Source of the DNA: Branchiostoma belcheri
Lineage: Eukaryota > Chordata > Leptocardii > Amphioxiformes > Branchiostomatidae
NCBI RefSeq assembly: GCF_001625305.1
Contig: NW_017803024.1
Span: forward strand, 422,766 to 486,765
Reading direction: 5' to 3'
DNA: 64,000 nt
Made by a program: the position numbers and the translations under genes. The notes below the pieces were generated by a model. That model was not told the DNA's origin. It did no database searches and saw nothing but the letters and a program-made list of their open reading frames with translations. Positions 1 to 10,039 of this stretch are shown here, one piece after another (within the stretch, counting starts at the first letter, position 1; each line of letters starts with the position of its first letter).

Positions 1-265
1 GTAGTGGACCGAGTTGACCGAGTTGACCAGGGTAGTGGATCGAGTTGACCGAGTTGACCAGGGTAGTGGATCGAGTTGACCAGGGTAGTGGACCGAGTTG
101 ACCAGGGTAGTGGACCGAGTTGACCGAGTTGACCAGGGTAGTGACCGAGTTGACCGAGTTGACCAGGGGTAGTGGACCGAGTTGACCAGGGTAGTGGACC
201 GAGTTGATCGAGTTGACCAGGGTAGTGGATCAAGTTGACCAGGACGGTGGGCCGAGTTGACCAGA
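1..265. repeat. Minisatellite with a 15/30-bp unit
   Basis: The window opens inside a tandem array built from the words 'gtggaccgagttgacc' and 'agggtagtgga'. The spacing is irregular because a shorter unit (cgagttgac) is itself duplicated in some copies. The array decays after about position 265. Its left end lies outside the window. No coding potential is seen. Confidence 0.9.
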
Positions 266-734
266 TATTTGCGATGGTCTGACTTGGTAACAGTCCGAGT
301 CCGAAATGAGTACCTACTAATGTGATATTGAATAGTTTTTACATATATAGTCAAAAGCATATATTAGTGTACTGCAGGGTTTCTTTGAATTACACATGTC
401 CTTATAAACATTGTTAATGGTCGTTTTTAAATGCACTGATTTTTGTGCAAGGAAGACACGCCCTAAGGCAGAATGAAATTCATGACTAGTACCATTATTC
501 TTGCTTAAAAAAGAGGGAAGATCAATCTCGCATGTAATGTCATATGTTTGTGTCGTTTGCAATTTTTTTAATAAAACTGTATTAACTTGGAATAGTGAAT
601 CCTGTTTGCAGTTGATTAGTTTTCATTTCTCGCTGGTACTCTTTCTTAAGTTATAATACACTGAGAACCATATTCCCCTGCCTAGCATCCTAAACAGCGA
701 CGTTATAACATATCGACGCCGTACAAATGCCGCC

Positions 735-905
735 ACCAACACAGGTGACAAATACATGACATGACAATACTCCTTTACACCTGAGCGAAGTGAGGAAAGT
801 TGTGTTACGTGCCTTTCCCAAGGGCACAACATCGGTGACATGGTGGGATTCGAACCCGGGACCTCTTGGTTCCGAGCCGAAGACGCTTCCGCTACGCCAC
901 ACGAT
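735..905 (-). mobile_element. tRNA-derived SINE, copy 1
   Basis: On the minus strand the copy begins with a tRNA-like head: an A-box-like GTGGCGTAGCGG and a perfect B box GGTTCGAATCC. It is followed by a tail that includes TTGGGAAAGGCAC and CTTTCCTCACTTCGCTCAGG. The same head and tail order occurs at 4611-4800 and 48893-49068, which identifies a SINE rather than a tRNA gene. Confidence 0.85.
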
Positions 906-1808
906 CCTGATGGAAGTGGATAATTAGTATATCTCAACACTGGGGACAGTTTTCTGCTTATTCATTTCCATCTTGCTATTCATGATAATGTGAATATCGC
1001 CATCTTTATCATAATCATTTCGGTTACGCCGTCACAAAACACATCTGCTCGGAGATACATGTACCGCTGACCCGTGGTTGGCCCTAAGAGGCTCACACAA
1101 AATCCATCTCCCGTCCATTTAATCAGTCCGCCGTCCCAGGGCGAACACAGCGCTTGATTAAATCAATACCGAGTAGACAGGACATCTGCGGGAACTTTTC
1201 CGGAGCCAAAAGGGCGGGACGTGTGCCTGGTAAACGAAAGGAGGGCTGACATTATGATGTTGATTATTTTTCTATTGTCGCAAAAATGCCCCAACGTGTC
1301 TTTATAGTTGGTTGTCCCGGCCAAAATGTTAGTGGTCAGTGGCCATTTGGATACCGTTAATTTTGAGCCCTGTTTACCTTTTTATCACCACAGCCATTAG
1401 TTTATTGTATAGGACAGCCGCTTGCTTGTGCCGACAATTTATTAAGATATTTGTAGAAATCGATTTTAATGTGCTGGCGGTTTTTGCGGGCGTGGCGTCG
1501 GCGTCAGTCGACCAGTCTGTGGTGCTATTTTAGTGTACATATCAGGCACATTTTCTGTTGTAGCTGTCAAAATATAGTATTCAAGCAGAGAGGGTTAAGG
1601 TATGGTGTATTTTTGACTTGTTTTTAGACGTTTGTATCAAAATTTTTGTAGCGGTATCTGTTATTTTTCGCTATACTTCAGTGGCGTATTGCTATTGGAC
1701 ACTGCCCTGCCAATTTGACACTGTCTTGCAGCCACTAAAATATCACGATCTACTTGGTGATCAGCGACTAATTTTAACATGTTTTTAGCCGTTTTTAACC
1801 AATAGCTC

Positions 1809-1862
1809 AAGAACCTAAAAACCTGGTTCGGATTTTTTCGCTTCTTCGTGTAACATAGAGGT
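1809..1862 (+). repeat. Decayed upstream copy of part of PTCHD exon 1
   Basis: The segment shares the words AACCTGGTTCGGATTTTT and TTCGTGT with coding positions about 1971-2024, in the same order and orientation. It contains small differences and lacks an open frame that joins the gene. It is read as an exon-derived duplication, not as an exon. Confidence 0.75.
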
Positions 1863-1948
1863 TGAATTTCTACCTCCATGGTGTAATATGGCTTTCTTTA
1901 TTTTTACAGCCACCAAAGATCTGCTTGAAGACCGACAAATACAACAAC

Positions 1949-2258
1949 ATGTTATTCGACTGTATCGAGAAGAATCTCAAAACCTGGTTCGGATTTTTCG
2001 GCTGTTTCGTGTCCCGCCACGAGGTTTTCTTCCTGGTCGGACCGCTGTGTTTAAGCGGACTGCTCGGGGCAGGTCTCAGCCACGTCCGAACCGACTCCCA
2101 CATCGATGCGCTGTTTTCTCCGTATAACGCACCGGCTAGAAAGGAGCGGGAGGCGCTGGGAGAACTGTTCCCCGTGCAGGTGTGTTTCTTTGCTTGTTTA
2201 TCCAAGAAGGTTATGTTTTCCATAGCGTTTGTGTATGTGTGTTTGTGAGAGAGACAGT

Positions 2259-2299
<41 letters not shown>

Positions 2300-2399
2300 T
2301 GTGTGTGTGTTTGTGTGCCTGTGTGTGCCTGTGTGTGTGTATGTGTGTGTGTGTGTGCGTATGTGCGTGTATGTATGTGTGTGTGTGTGTGTGTGTATG

Positions 2400-2437
<38 letters not shown>

Positions 2438-5400
2438 TAGTTTAGCACGATAACTTAAGAAGATTTTGATTGATTGTAACTCATTAATTAATCAATTCCA
2501 GGAACCGTGGGAGTACCGGAACCCGGTTCAGCACGGAGATGGAAACTACGTACGGGTCGTGCTGACTTCACCGGGAGAAGGCAACATCCTAACCGAGAGA
2601 TATCTCCAATGGGTCCGGTGGGTGGACACCCTAGTCACGGACGAAATCGTCACTTTCGGAGGAGCGAATTTTTCTTACGCCGACGTATGCGCGTTCCAAG
2701 ACGGCGAGTGCGTCGGCGAAGACTTCCGCCGCCTTCTCCATGTCTTAGACATCAGCCAAGGCTCCTTATCCTACCCAGTAACCTTGCTTGAAGACGGAAG
2801 GAGGTTATTTGTAGGTATGCATTTACCTAAATTTACTTTATGTACTTTTGAGTTGACTCTTTTGTACCAACTTTGTTATGTACCACTTTAACGTTGTAAT
2901 AAGTTCTTTATTTGATGTCACCGGTATAACCTTTCATTTGACTTGGATTTATATTTACTTTCTTTTTATGTTTCAATCATGTGACTGTACTGGTGTCTTA
3001 TAAGCCAATGTAGGTTGGGTGACAATGTCGCAAGACACAATAATAAAATTCATTCATACATTCATTCATTCATTCATTGTAGGAAACCTTCTTGGTAGGA
3101 TCGTACCAGCCCCGATTCGGAATCTCCTAACCTCCGTGGCTTCAGCAGGCGCTGTGCAGCTGATCTACTACCTCAGAACAAACGACAGTCTACACGACCA
3201 CGTCTCCAAACTCTGGGAAGACCAAGTGGAGAAGAAACTTCTTGGACTCAATCCTCCGGACTTGAGACTTGCGGTGTCGACGTCTCGGACTTTGGAGAGG
3301 GAATACTTGGAGAACAGTGCCGGGATTTCGCCAAGGTTTGCAGTTTTTAAAAATATATCCTTTAGGAGCTTTTGTGTTTACTACTGACTCTGTAATATAT
3401 TAGTAATTTTATGTGTGGTTTTCAAATTGCATTTAAAATGTTTGCCAAACTGCAATTTTGCATATGCCATGGTTTTAGGTTTGGACTCGTTACTAAATGT
3501 GCACACGTATTTGTATTTCTGTATCACTCACTCAGCTCCGCATGCCCCCCCCCCCCCCGGGGGCGTAGCGCCTCTGCATACGGCCCTCCAGGTCTTCCGG
3601 TCTGTATTGTAGAACAAAATTTTAACAATCTGCAATATTGCAGAAGACTAAAAAAAAGTATTTTTTACCACTGTATGTTCCCAGGTTTGCCAGTACCGTG
3701 CTGTACGTACATGTAGTCCATATGGTAGCTAGTGTCTATAGGGAGCCGTCGGTAACTACGGAGGACCGCACCCAGGCTGTCGAAACCCCACGGAACACAA
3801 TACAGTACCGACCCATAAATGTCGCAAAAGGCCAGCATGTGCCGGCTTGCCGTAAAAGTCACTAATAATAGTATGTACTACTGCAAATTCACAATACTGA
3901 TCTTATTGTCGCAGGTTTGCAGGTACCGTGCTGCTGGCAGTTTTCTGTACGGGCGCCCTGTGTTTCACCGCCGACTGCGTGCGAAGCAAGCCGCTGCTCG
4001 GAGTGGGCGGAGTGGTCACCGCGTGTTTCTCCGGGCTCGCTTCGGCAGGCCTCATCAGTCTCTGCGGCGGGGCCTTCACTACCACACTGGTACCTCTACC
4101 CGTACTGTTACTGGGTAAGTGTTAGCAATTGGGAGTCGGGTTAGATTGTGGACTGAGCCAGCCCCTGTTAAAGAATCGTTGATTACGCATTGTCCTTAGC
4201 CTCTGTCAGGCTGCCATCAGGTCTCAGTCAGCCTCTGTGGCGGTGCCTTTACAACCACCCTGGTACCCCTACCCGTACTGTTGGGTAAGTGGGGAGAAAT
4301 TTACTTACGAATTGTCAATATATAGCCTCTACCAGGCTCCCGGCTGGTTGCTGAAAAATACTATACAGTATAGTAGTACAAATTGACCAAATAAATTGAA
4401 AATCCATATTTAATAGGTTGCAAATTGAACTCCATACGCTATTCAGTCTATTTGGCCAACTTCTACTGCAACTATTGCCCACCACCCTGTCGGGAGCCAG
4501 GTTAGATTGTACGCTGAGCAAGCCCGCTGCTCGGGGTAGGCGGGGTCATCACAGCGTGTTTCTCCGGGCTCGCTTCTACTTATACTACGCTGAAACAAGC
4601 TGTCCCAAGTGGGGTCGTGTGGCGTAGCGGCAGAGTGCGCGACTCGGAGAGGTCCCGGGTTCGAGTCCTGAAATGCCACCGATCTTGTACCCTTGGGAAA
4701 GGCACTTTACACGACTTTCTTCACTTCGCTCAGGTGAAAATGAGTATTGTCCTGTCATGTATTTGTCCCCTGTGTTGGTGGCGGCATTAATTTAAGTTGA
4801 AAAAAACTTGAGTGTGCCGTCTCCACGTCTGGTGATTACATGTTGGAATAAAAAAAAAACTATCCCAATGTATGTCGACATTCATGGAACAAAAAATGCC
4901 CCAAATCCTGACAAAAGCCGGTTACTGGAAGGACCTGGGCTGATTAATTTTTAGGATACCACCCAGAAAATAAAGGACTCATCTTGGGGCTTGTTTCTGC
5001 AGTTTTAAATACCTAAAGTATGAAATGCTGACTCAAATGTGTCAATAATGTGAAGCAGTATGTGTCAATATCATACAAATTGCCTTATTCAGAATATGTC
5101 TAGTTTTGCTGCTCTGAAATCGCATTGGACGCCTTTAACAGAGACGAAAATGAAACAACACATGGCCGGTCAAACCGCATTAAGATAATAACTCCATACA
5201 CGTAAATATGAAAAATAGTCCTCTGGGTTACACAAATCCGATTTTGTGATACTAGCACTGGACTTTTACGATGTATTCATGTCTTCACTTATTTGCATAT
5301 CGATCACTAGTTCGCGCTTATAAACTGAAATCCTCATGCAGTTCTTTAGTGTCACTGACGAAAGGTAGTGGATGCTACCTGAAACGTCTGACCGTTTCCA

Positions 5401-8400
5401 AAATCATATCCAGTTGTTACTTGAGTAACTGTTTTTTGGCGTATCTTATTACCTGGATGTCTAACCTTCACCAACGAAACAACACATGGCCGGTCAAACC
5501 GCATTAAGATAATAACCCCATACACACGAGGGCCCTTTCGTGAAATGTAATTTGTGAGGCCACACGGTCATCCATCTTGCTGATGGAACAGCCGGCATCC
5601 AATCTGCCAGATGGCCGATTGAACCCCGGGCTACTCTCCAAGCAGAGGTTTGGGGTTTGCCTTATTACCTCCATGAAAAATGTGTTGTTTTTTTGTGACA
5701 CTGGAGAGTTGTCAGAAAAGCAGGTTTATGAGTACGATCTATATATTGATTGCGACAATTCTCCAGTGTCACTGACGAAAGGTAGTGGATGCTACCTGAA
5801 ACGTCTGACCGTTTCCAAAATCATATCCTGCTGATTGAGTAACTGTTTTATTACCTGGATGTCTAACCTTCGCCGACGTACAGTCGGCATAATCTCCAAG
5901 AAGATCCTAGGGTGGCAAAAGACAGTATCCAGTTGTCAGGGAGGGTCCAATACGCCACCCAAGGATCTGCAGAAAGTCGCAGGCATCAATGCATCATAAA
6001 CCTAATCATGGGTGGCGTATTGAACCCTCTCTGGTGATTAGACACTGTATTTTGCTAGCCTCCACATGCCAAAAACTGGGAGGTTGGGGGATTTTCAGGG
6101 TCTTTAGGAGCTTTTATGTGCTATTTCTGATTGCATATAGACAACAAGCTTTCACTACGCTATTACTGATCCATCTCATCTCGTTCCCAGGGTCCTCGTT
6201 CCACGACACGTACTCTATGCTGTCGTCATGGCGACAGACGAACGAGCGCGATGACGTCAGGACCCGGATGTCGGAGACCTACCGGCGCGCCGTGGTTCCC
6301 ATGGTCTTCACTTACGTCATCCAGGTGGGGTCTTTTTTTATTGAGTAAAACAATAAAAGATTTCAGGATACAGTGATTGTTGTATCCAAAACCGTGCTTT
6401 TATATAGCAAGTAACAATTCAGCAATTATTTTACACTATGGGTGCGGAAATTACAAATACCGTGGTTTCCATAGTTTTCACTAACGTCATATAGGTGGGG
6501 TCTTTCTCTGTAACTCCTTTGTCGGTACTTTCCGTCTTATGTTTACCATTGTTTTTGCTCAGTTTCTTCTTCTCCAAACAAATTACTAGTAAGTGAATGA
6601 TCCGGACCAGACGTCGTTTACTATTGTTTTTGCTCAGTTTCTTCCTCTTCTACAAACAAAGTCAATGACCTGGACCAGACGTCTGTCACCGTGGCAACTT
6701 GTGCTGTAGCTGATACCATGTGGCGTTAGATTACATTTTGGGTTACATTTTAAGGAGCACCCTCACCCCACTGGCCTCATCTGTCAAAACCCTGGGCGGG
6801 AGACCCTATATGGGGCTTGGCCCAGTATTGAATAGATGGAGATACCAACATTGATGAACTTTTACGATAGTACATGGTAAATCATCAAATGTTTGAACTG
6901 AACTGAGATGTAGATGAAGTTAATGTATTTCCTGTTTGTTCCCAGGTGGTGTTTTTCGGTGTTGGCGCCATCACGCCCGTCCCCGTCATCCGGACCTACT
7001 GTCTGTACGGCTTCGTCCTATTCCTCTTCAACTTCTTATATTTCATTACGATGTTCGGCGTCTTCTTATCTCTCACGGGAAGACGCGAGGCAAGACGTCT
7101 CCACTGCATCTTGTTGCAGTCTGAGGAGGCAGAAAGGACGGGGCTAGCCAATCTGCTCTGCGGAGGTGGGCTGCAGAACTCCGCGGATACCAAAGCTGTG
7201 GTAACTCGCGCAGGGGCTGCGGATGATCAGGAATCTCCTTTGCATCCGTTCATGAAGTTTATCAAAGAAAGTTACGCACCCTTCATCACACAGATCTACC
7301 TAAAACCGTTCATTATTCTACTCTATTGCGCGTATCTGTCGGTTAGTTTGGTTGGATGTTTGCAAGTTAGGGAAGGAATTCTTCCTAAAACTCTTATCAA
7401 CTATGAGTCGCAGTCAAGCCAGTTCTTTCGTGTAGAGGAGGACTACTTCACAGAGTTCGGGCCACGGATTGCGGTGATTTTTCGCGGAGAGTTACGCTAC
7501 TGGGACCCTGCGGTACAGGAAGGCCTTGAAAACCTCACCAGGACTTTTGAGGCTATCCCTTACGTTTCAGCACCCGATACAGACGCCTGGTACCGAGACT
7601 ACCGCGCCTACCTGCACACGTTCGTCGGCCGAAAGCGCGTCGACCGACAGAAGTACATGAAAAGGCTTCAACGCCACTTTCTCAACACCACGGCTTTTTA
7701 CAGATACAGGAACGACATCGTCTTCAAAAACAACCGAAAAGGCATCATTGGAAGCAGGATTTTCCTCCAAACCAAGAAAACGGCAAACTACGAGGAGTTA
7801 ATCGAAGTTATGAACTCGGCAAGAAAAGTTGCCAGAGAAAGCGACCTAAACGTGACTGTCTACAACCCTGCTTTCATGTTCCTAGACCAGTTTGCGCCAG
7901 TTTTACCCGAAGCGTTGGAAAATCTTGGAATCGCCGGTTTCTGTTTCTTAGTTTTCGCGTTGTTCACAGTGACTAATTTTCGTAGTAGCATGTGGGTGGC
8001 GTTCTTAACCATGTCTGTTATGACAGGCCTCATAGGCTTCCTGACGGTCCTGGGTACTAACCTCGACGCAGCCACGTTAGGCTATTCAGTCTTCGCTGCA
8101 GGATTCTGCATCCAGGCTACTTCCCCGATCGTGTTTGCGTTCGTGCGCGCGCAAGGCCCGACTAGGACTAGTTGTATGCAGTCAACGCTTGTGTATTACA
8201 GTATGCCGGTTGTGCAAACGTGTTTTACACTAATGTTTGTAGTTCTACCGTTTACTACAGCACCGTCCTATATATTCTACAGCCTGTTCCAAGCGGTTTT
8301 TACGCTGTGCGCACTAGTGGTGCTTCATGCTGTGGTTGTTATGCCCGTTATCATGACCGTCGTGGGGCCAAATAAGGAAGAGGAGCTGTCTGACTCAGCT

Positions 8401-8457
8401 GCAAGCACGCCAAATAAGGAGACGTCGTCTGGACCGTACCAAGTATCGGCCGTTTGA
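1949..8457 (+). CDS. Patched domain-containing membrane protein (PTCHD/Patched-like)
   Basis: Six coding exons join in frame to 880 residues: 1949-2179, 2502-2814, 3083-3335, 3915-4114, 6191-6324 and 6946-8457. All have GT..AG borders. The ATG at 1949 was chosen because the short N-terminus before the DCIEK motif fits the family. The first membrane segment ([16 protein letters not shown]) is near residues 23-38. A large extracellular loop comes next. The sterol-sensing-like block lies in exons 3-6 (about residues 265-410), a second extracellular loop at about 460-680, and a C-terminal five-helix block at about 690-860. The sterol-sensing helix that carries GxGxDD in Patched and Dispatched reads [13 protein letters not shown], so only one acidic residue appears to be kept. 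Proteins of this RND-like family are membrane proteins linked to sterol or lipid handling, and animal PTCHD paralogs are numerous and poorly characterised. The substrate cannot be inferred. Exons 1, 4 and 5 have decayed copies nearby. Confidence 0.85.
2257..2440 (+). repeat. (GT)n and (GA)n/(CT)n microsatellite
   Basis: Nearly pure GT repeats are interrupted by short GA and CT runs. They fill most of PTCHD intron 1. Long open frames here encode only Cys/Val or Thr/His repeats and are not genes. Confidence 0.95.
3440..3720 (+). repeat. Fragments in PTCHD intron 3
   Basis: Three pieces are visible. One (about 3440-3500, with CAATTTTGCATATGCCATGG) resembles an arm of the foldback element at 43845-44335. 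A run of C and G follows at 3545-3563. The third (about 3684-3712, GGTTTGCCAGTACCGTGCTG) is a decayed copy of the 5' edge of PTCHD exon 4, which starts at 3915. Confidence 0.55.
4205..4290 (+). repeat. Partial copy of the 3' part of PTCHD exon 4 with its donor
   Basis: The sequence repeats the end of exon 4: CTCTGTGGCGGTGCCTTTAC, then CCCTGGTACCCCTACCCGTA and CTGTTGGGTAAGT. It therefore includes a copy of the splice donor. Three bases of the exon end are missing and substitutions are present. Confidence 0.8.
4487..4580 (+). repeat. Second partial copy of PTCHD exon 4 (middle part)
   Basis: AGCAAGCCCGCTGCTCGG, GTAGGCGGGGTCATCACAGC and GTTTCTCCGGGCTCGCTTC closely match coding positions about 3983-4043. 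The copy breaks off without splice sites and directly precedes a SINE. Confidence 0.8.
4611..4800 (+). mobile_element. tRNA-derived SINE, copy 2
   Basis: It has a head with GGCGTAGCGGCAGAG and a B box GGTTCGAGTCC, followed by the shared tail (CCCTTGGGAAAGGCAC, TTCACTTCGCTCAGGTG, TGTGTTGGTGGCGGCA). This is the clearest full-length copy in the window and lies in PTCHD intron 4. Confidence 0.9.
4801..6190. other. PTCHD intron 4, repeat-rich part
   Basis: The intron contains a 45-50 bp direct repeat (about 5150-5203 and 5477-5522, ACATGGCCGGTCAAACCGCA), two copies of the dispersed 'CAACTGGATATGATTTTGGA' family (about 5330-5465 and 5757-5865), a hairpin MITE (5900-6057) and a solo arm of the 43330-43540 element (6057-6136). 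No coding exon was found between 4115 and 6190. Confidence 0.6.
5914..6057. mobile_element. Hairpin MITE with about 45-bp arms
   Basis: The left arm reads GGCAAAAGACAGTATCCAG, then GGTCCAATACGCCACCC. The right arm is its imperfect inverse: GGGTGGCGTATTGAACCCTC, then GACACTGTATTTTGCTAGCC. A related fragment is near 1668-1735. Confidence 0.7.
6461..6503 (+). repeat. Copy of the 3' edge of PTCHD exon 5 with its donor
   Basis: CGTGGTTTCCATAGTTTTCA then CTAACGTCATATAGGTGGGG repeats positions about 6290-6333, which contain the exon 5 end and GTGGGG donor. Several substitutions are present. Confidence 0.8.
6535..6725 (+). repeat. Dispersed family A copy (tandem pair)
   Basis: Shared words are TTTTTGCTCAGTTTCTTC, CAAACAAA and GACCAGACGTCTGTCACC. 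The block is partly repeated within the copy. The same family is found at about 11150-11290, 21750-21890 and 54845-54975 on plus, and at 31440-31560, 34560-34735, 35860-35970 and 61570-61730 on minus. Confidence 0.75.
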
Positions 8458-8477
8458 GGGGTGTCTGTCGCCAGCAC

Positions 8478-8616
8478 TAATCTCCAAGCAGACGTTGGAG
8501 GGGAAGATCGTTAGCTTTCAAAATATGCCCCGTTTTTTTCTGTCGTTGGAAGGGGTAGGGACAAAAAAGGGACATATATTGAAAGTGCCCCCCACCTCTG
8601 CTTGGAGAGTAGCTAG
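8478..8616. mobile_element. Small hairpin MITE after the PTCHD stop codon
   Basis: The arms CTCCAAGCAGACGTTGGAGG and CCACCTCTGCTTGGAGAG are imperfect inverse copies. The segment starts 20 bases after the stop codon, so it would be part of the 3' untranslated region. Confidence 0.6.
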
Positions 8617-9804
8617 CACCTCAAATAACAGATGTACCAAGGACTTTACTAAGTGTGGGCAGTCTGAGGGGTGTCAGCATACCGAAAAAAGTCGTAAGGG
8701 CGAAAACAAGTCTCGATTGTATAAGGGGTGTATTCGAAAAACAAAACAAAACACGAAGACCATACCAAATATCAGCTACACCCCAACTACCAATTTTTTG
8801 TACAAGCAGAAAAAAACTATAGGAAAAGTAACAATTTCAAGTAAAGTCTACTTGTGGTGCCCATTGAAAATTTTGATGTGGATAACTCAAAATGTACCCA
8901 CTGAATTATTGTCACTCACTTTTGGGATCGTCAAAATAAGTAACTAGCTTTCTAAGAAAATGAATCAATTATTATATATATTACAATAAGTTTTGAAATT
9001 GCTACACTTCCCTATGGAAGAAAATAATAATTGTAATAAGAAATCATTTACCTTTATAAAAATGGTATAATGTATTGAGGTTCAAAAATGATACTGACCC
9101 AAACTCTTAAGCTAAATTTGTAACATATATGATCCCTCTATCTATGAATTAAAGGAAACCATTCAAAGCAATAATAGAAAATGAAATAACCCTGTCCCAT
9201 TCCAACTCTTTATGACTTCTGTAATAAAAAATGTACTAAACAATATGTTGACTGTCTGCATAGTGTATTTATTCACAACTTAATTCTCTTTCCTAAGCTA
9301 AAAATATTTTTTCCCTTAAACTGTCAATCAAAACTGAAAAGTTTTTAATATATAGACTACCAGAATGACTAGATATCACAGTTTTCCCGGTTTATTGAAA
9401 GAGGGAGGCCTCTAAATTTGAAAAACGGCTTTCCAAACTTTAATGCAACCTGGATGTTATGTTTGTCTTTATACAAGTAAACCCCGTCACAGAACGGGAA
9501 CAGCAAGTTAACAAACACTTTTCACTTGAATGATGGAAAGACACAGAAAATATGTTCATATATAAACACAGTCTACACTTAACAACACAATACATGTAGA
9601 TTTTGTTGGTGAATGCACAGTGAAGTTTTACATGTGGTTTGACAGTGCAATTCGCAAGAGTCCCCCTGTATCTAGTCATCAGTGCCTTGAATTTTGTTCG
9701 TACCTACATATAGAAAATGAGTAACATCTTCTAAAGAATTCTCAGTGTCTTTCCAAAAATAAGCAACAAACTGGTCTCAACAAACAGTAAATAAGAAACT
9801 TTGA

Positions 9805-9973
9805 AAAACGTTGAACTTTATTCCAACGAAAAAATTTACAGAGAGATCAACCTTACTCTGGCGAGATCACATTGTGAAGTGATTGGTCATTAATTATCCT
9901 GATGAAGGCGACAGTGGTCGCTGAAGATTTGATCTCTCTGTAAACTCTGTGTTGGAATAAAGTTCAACGTTTT
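9805..9973. mobile_element. Family B MITE, copy 1
   Basis: Terminal inverted repeats AAACGTTGAACTTTATTCCA and TGGAATAAAGTTCAACGTTT flank a core with GAAGTGATTGGTCATTAATT and ATCCTGATGAAGGC. A second copy is at 24427-24615. Both are followed by the same flank word AACACAGATGAACTTT, so the element may be longer than the hairpin. Confidence 0.85.
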
Positions 9974-10039
9974 ACTATTACAACTAACACAGATGAACTT
10001 TTATGAAAATAAGAAACTTCAAAATGTCTCCGAGAAGCC

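Larger units (their letters stand above)
266..1948. other. 5' flank of the PTCHD-like gene
   Basis: No gene was recognised here. The stretch holds a SINE copy (about 735-905), AT-rich unique DNA, a fragment of a dispersed repeat (about 1312-1370, related to 54228-54282 and 27310-27650), and a decayed copy of part of PTCHD exon 1 (1809-1862). A pyrimidine tract and AG at about 1894-1909 look like a splice acceptor, so the true transcription start and a 5' untranslated exon may lie further upstream. Confidence 0.6.
8458..10039. other. Tail-to-tail spacer between PTCHD-like gene and RNGTT
   Basis: This should hold both 3' untranslated regions. A possible polyadenylation signal AATAAA for the plus gene is at 9223-9228. 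A hairpin element lies at 8478-8616 (arms CTAATCTCCAAGCAGA... and ...CTCTGCTTGGAGAGTAGCTA), and a family B element at 9805-9973. The rest is AT-rich unique DNA without a recognisable gene. Confidence 0.55.

Noticed and set aside
1..265. CRISPR array
   Set aside because: The repeats are contiguous with no unique spacers and the DNA is animal.
1870..2453. Long open frames through the GT repeat (about 190 codons on minus)
   Set aside because: They translate to Thr/His or Cys/Val repeats of the microsatellite, and the minus frame is a shadow of PTCHD exon 1.
4611..4685. Genuine tRNA gene
   Set aside because: A and B boxes are present, but the stem pairing and 3' end are poor and the sequence continues into a tail shared with other SINE copies.
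8495..8947. 150-codon plus-strand frame after the PTCHD stop
   Set aside because: It starts within a hairpin repeat, has no domain signal, and lies where the 3' untranslated region is expected.
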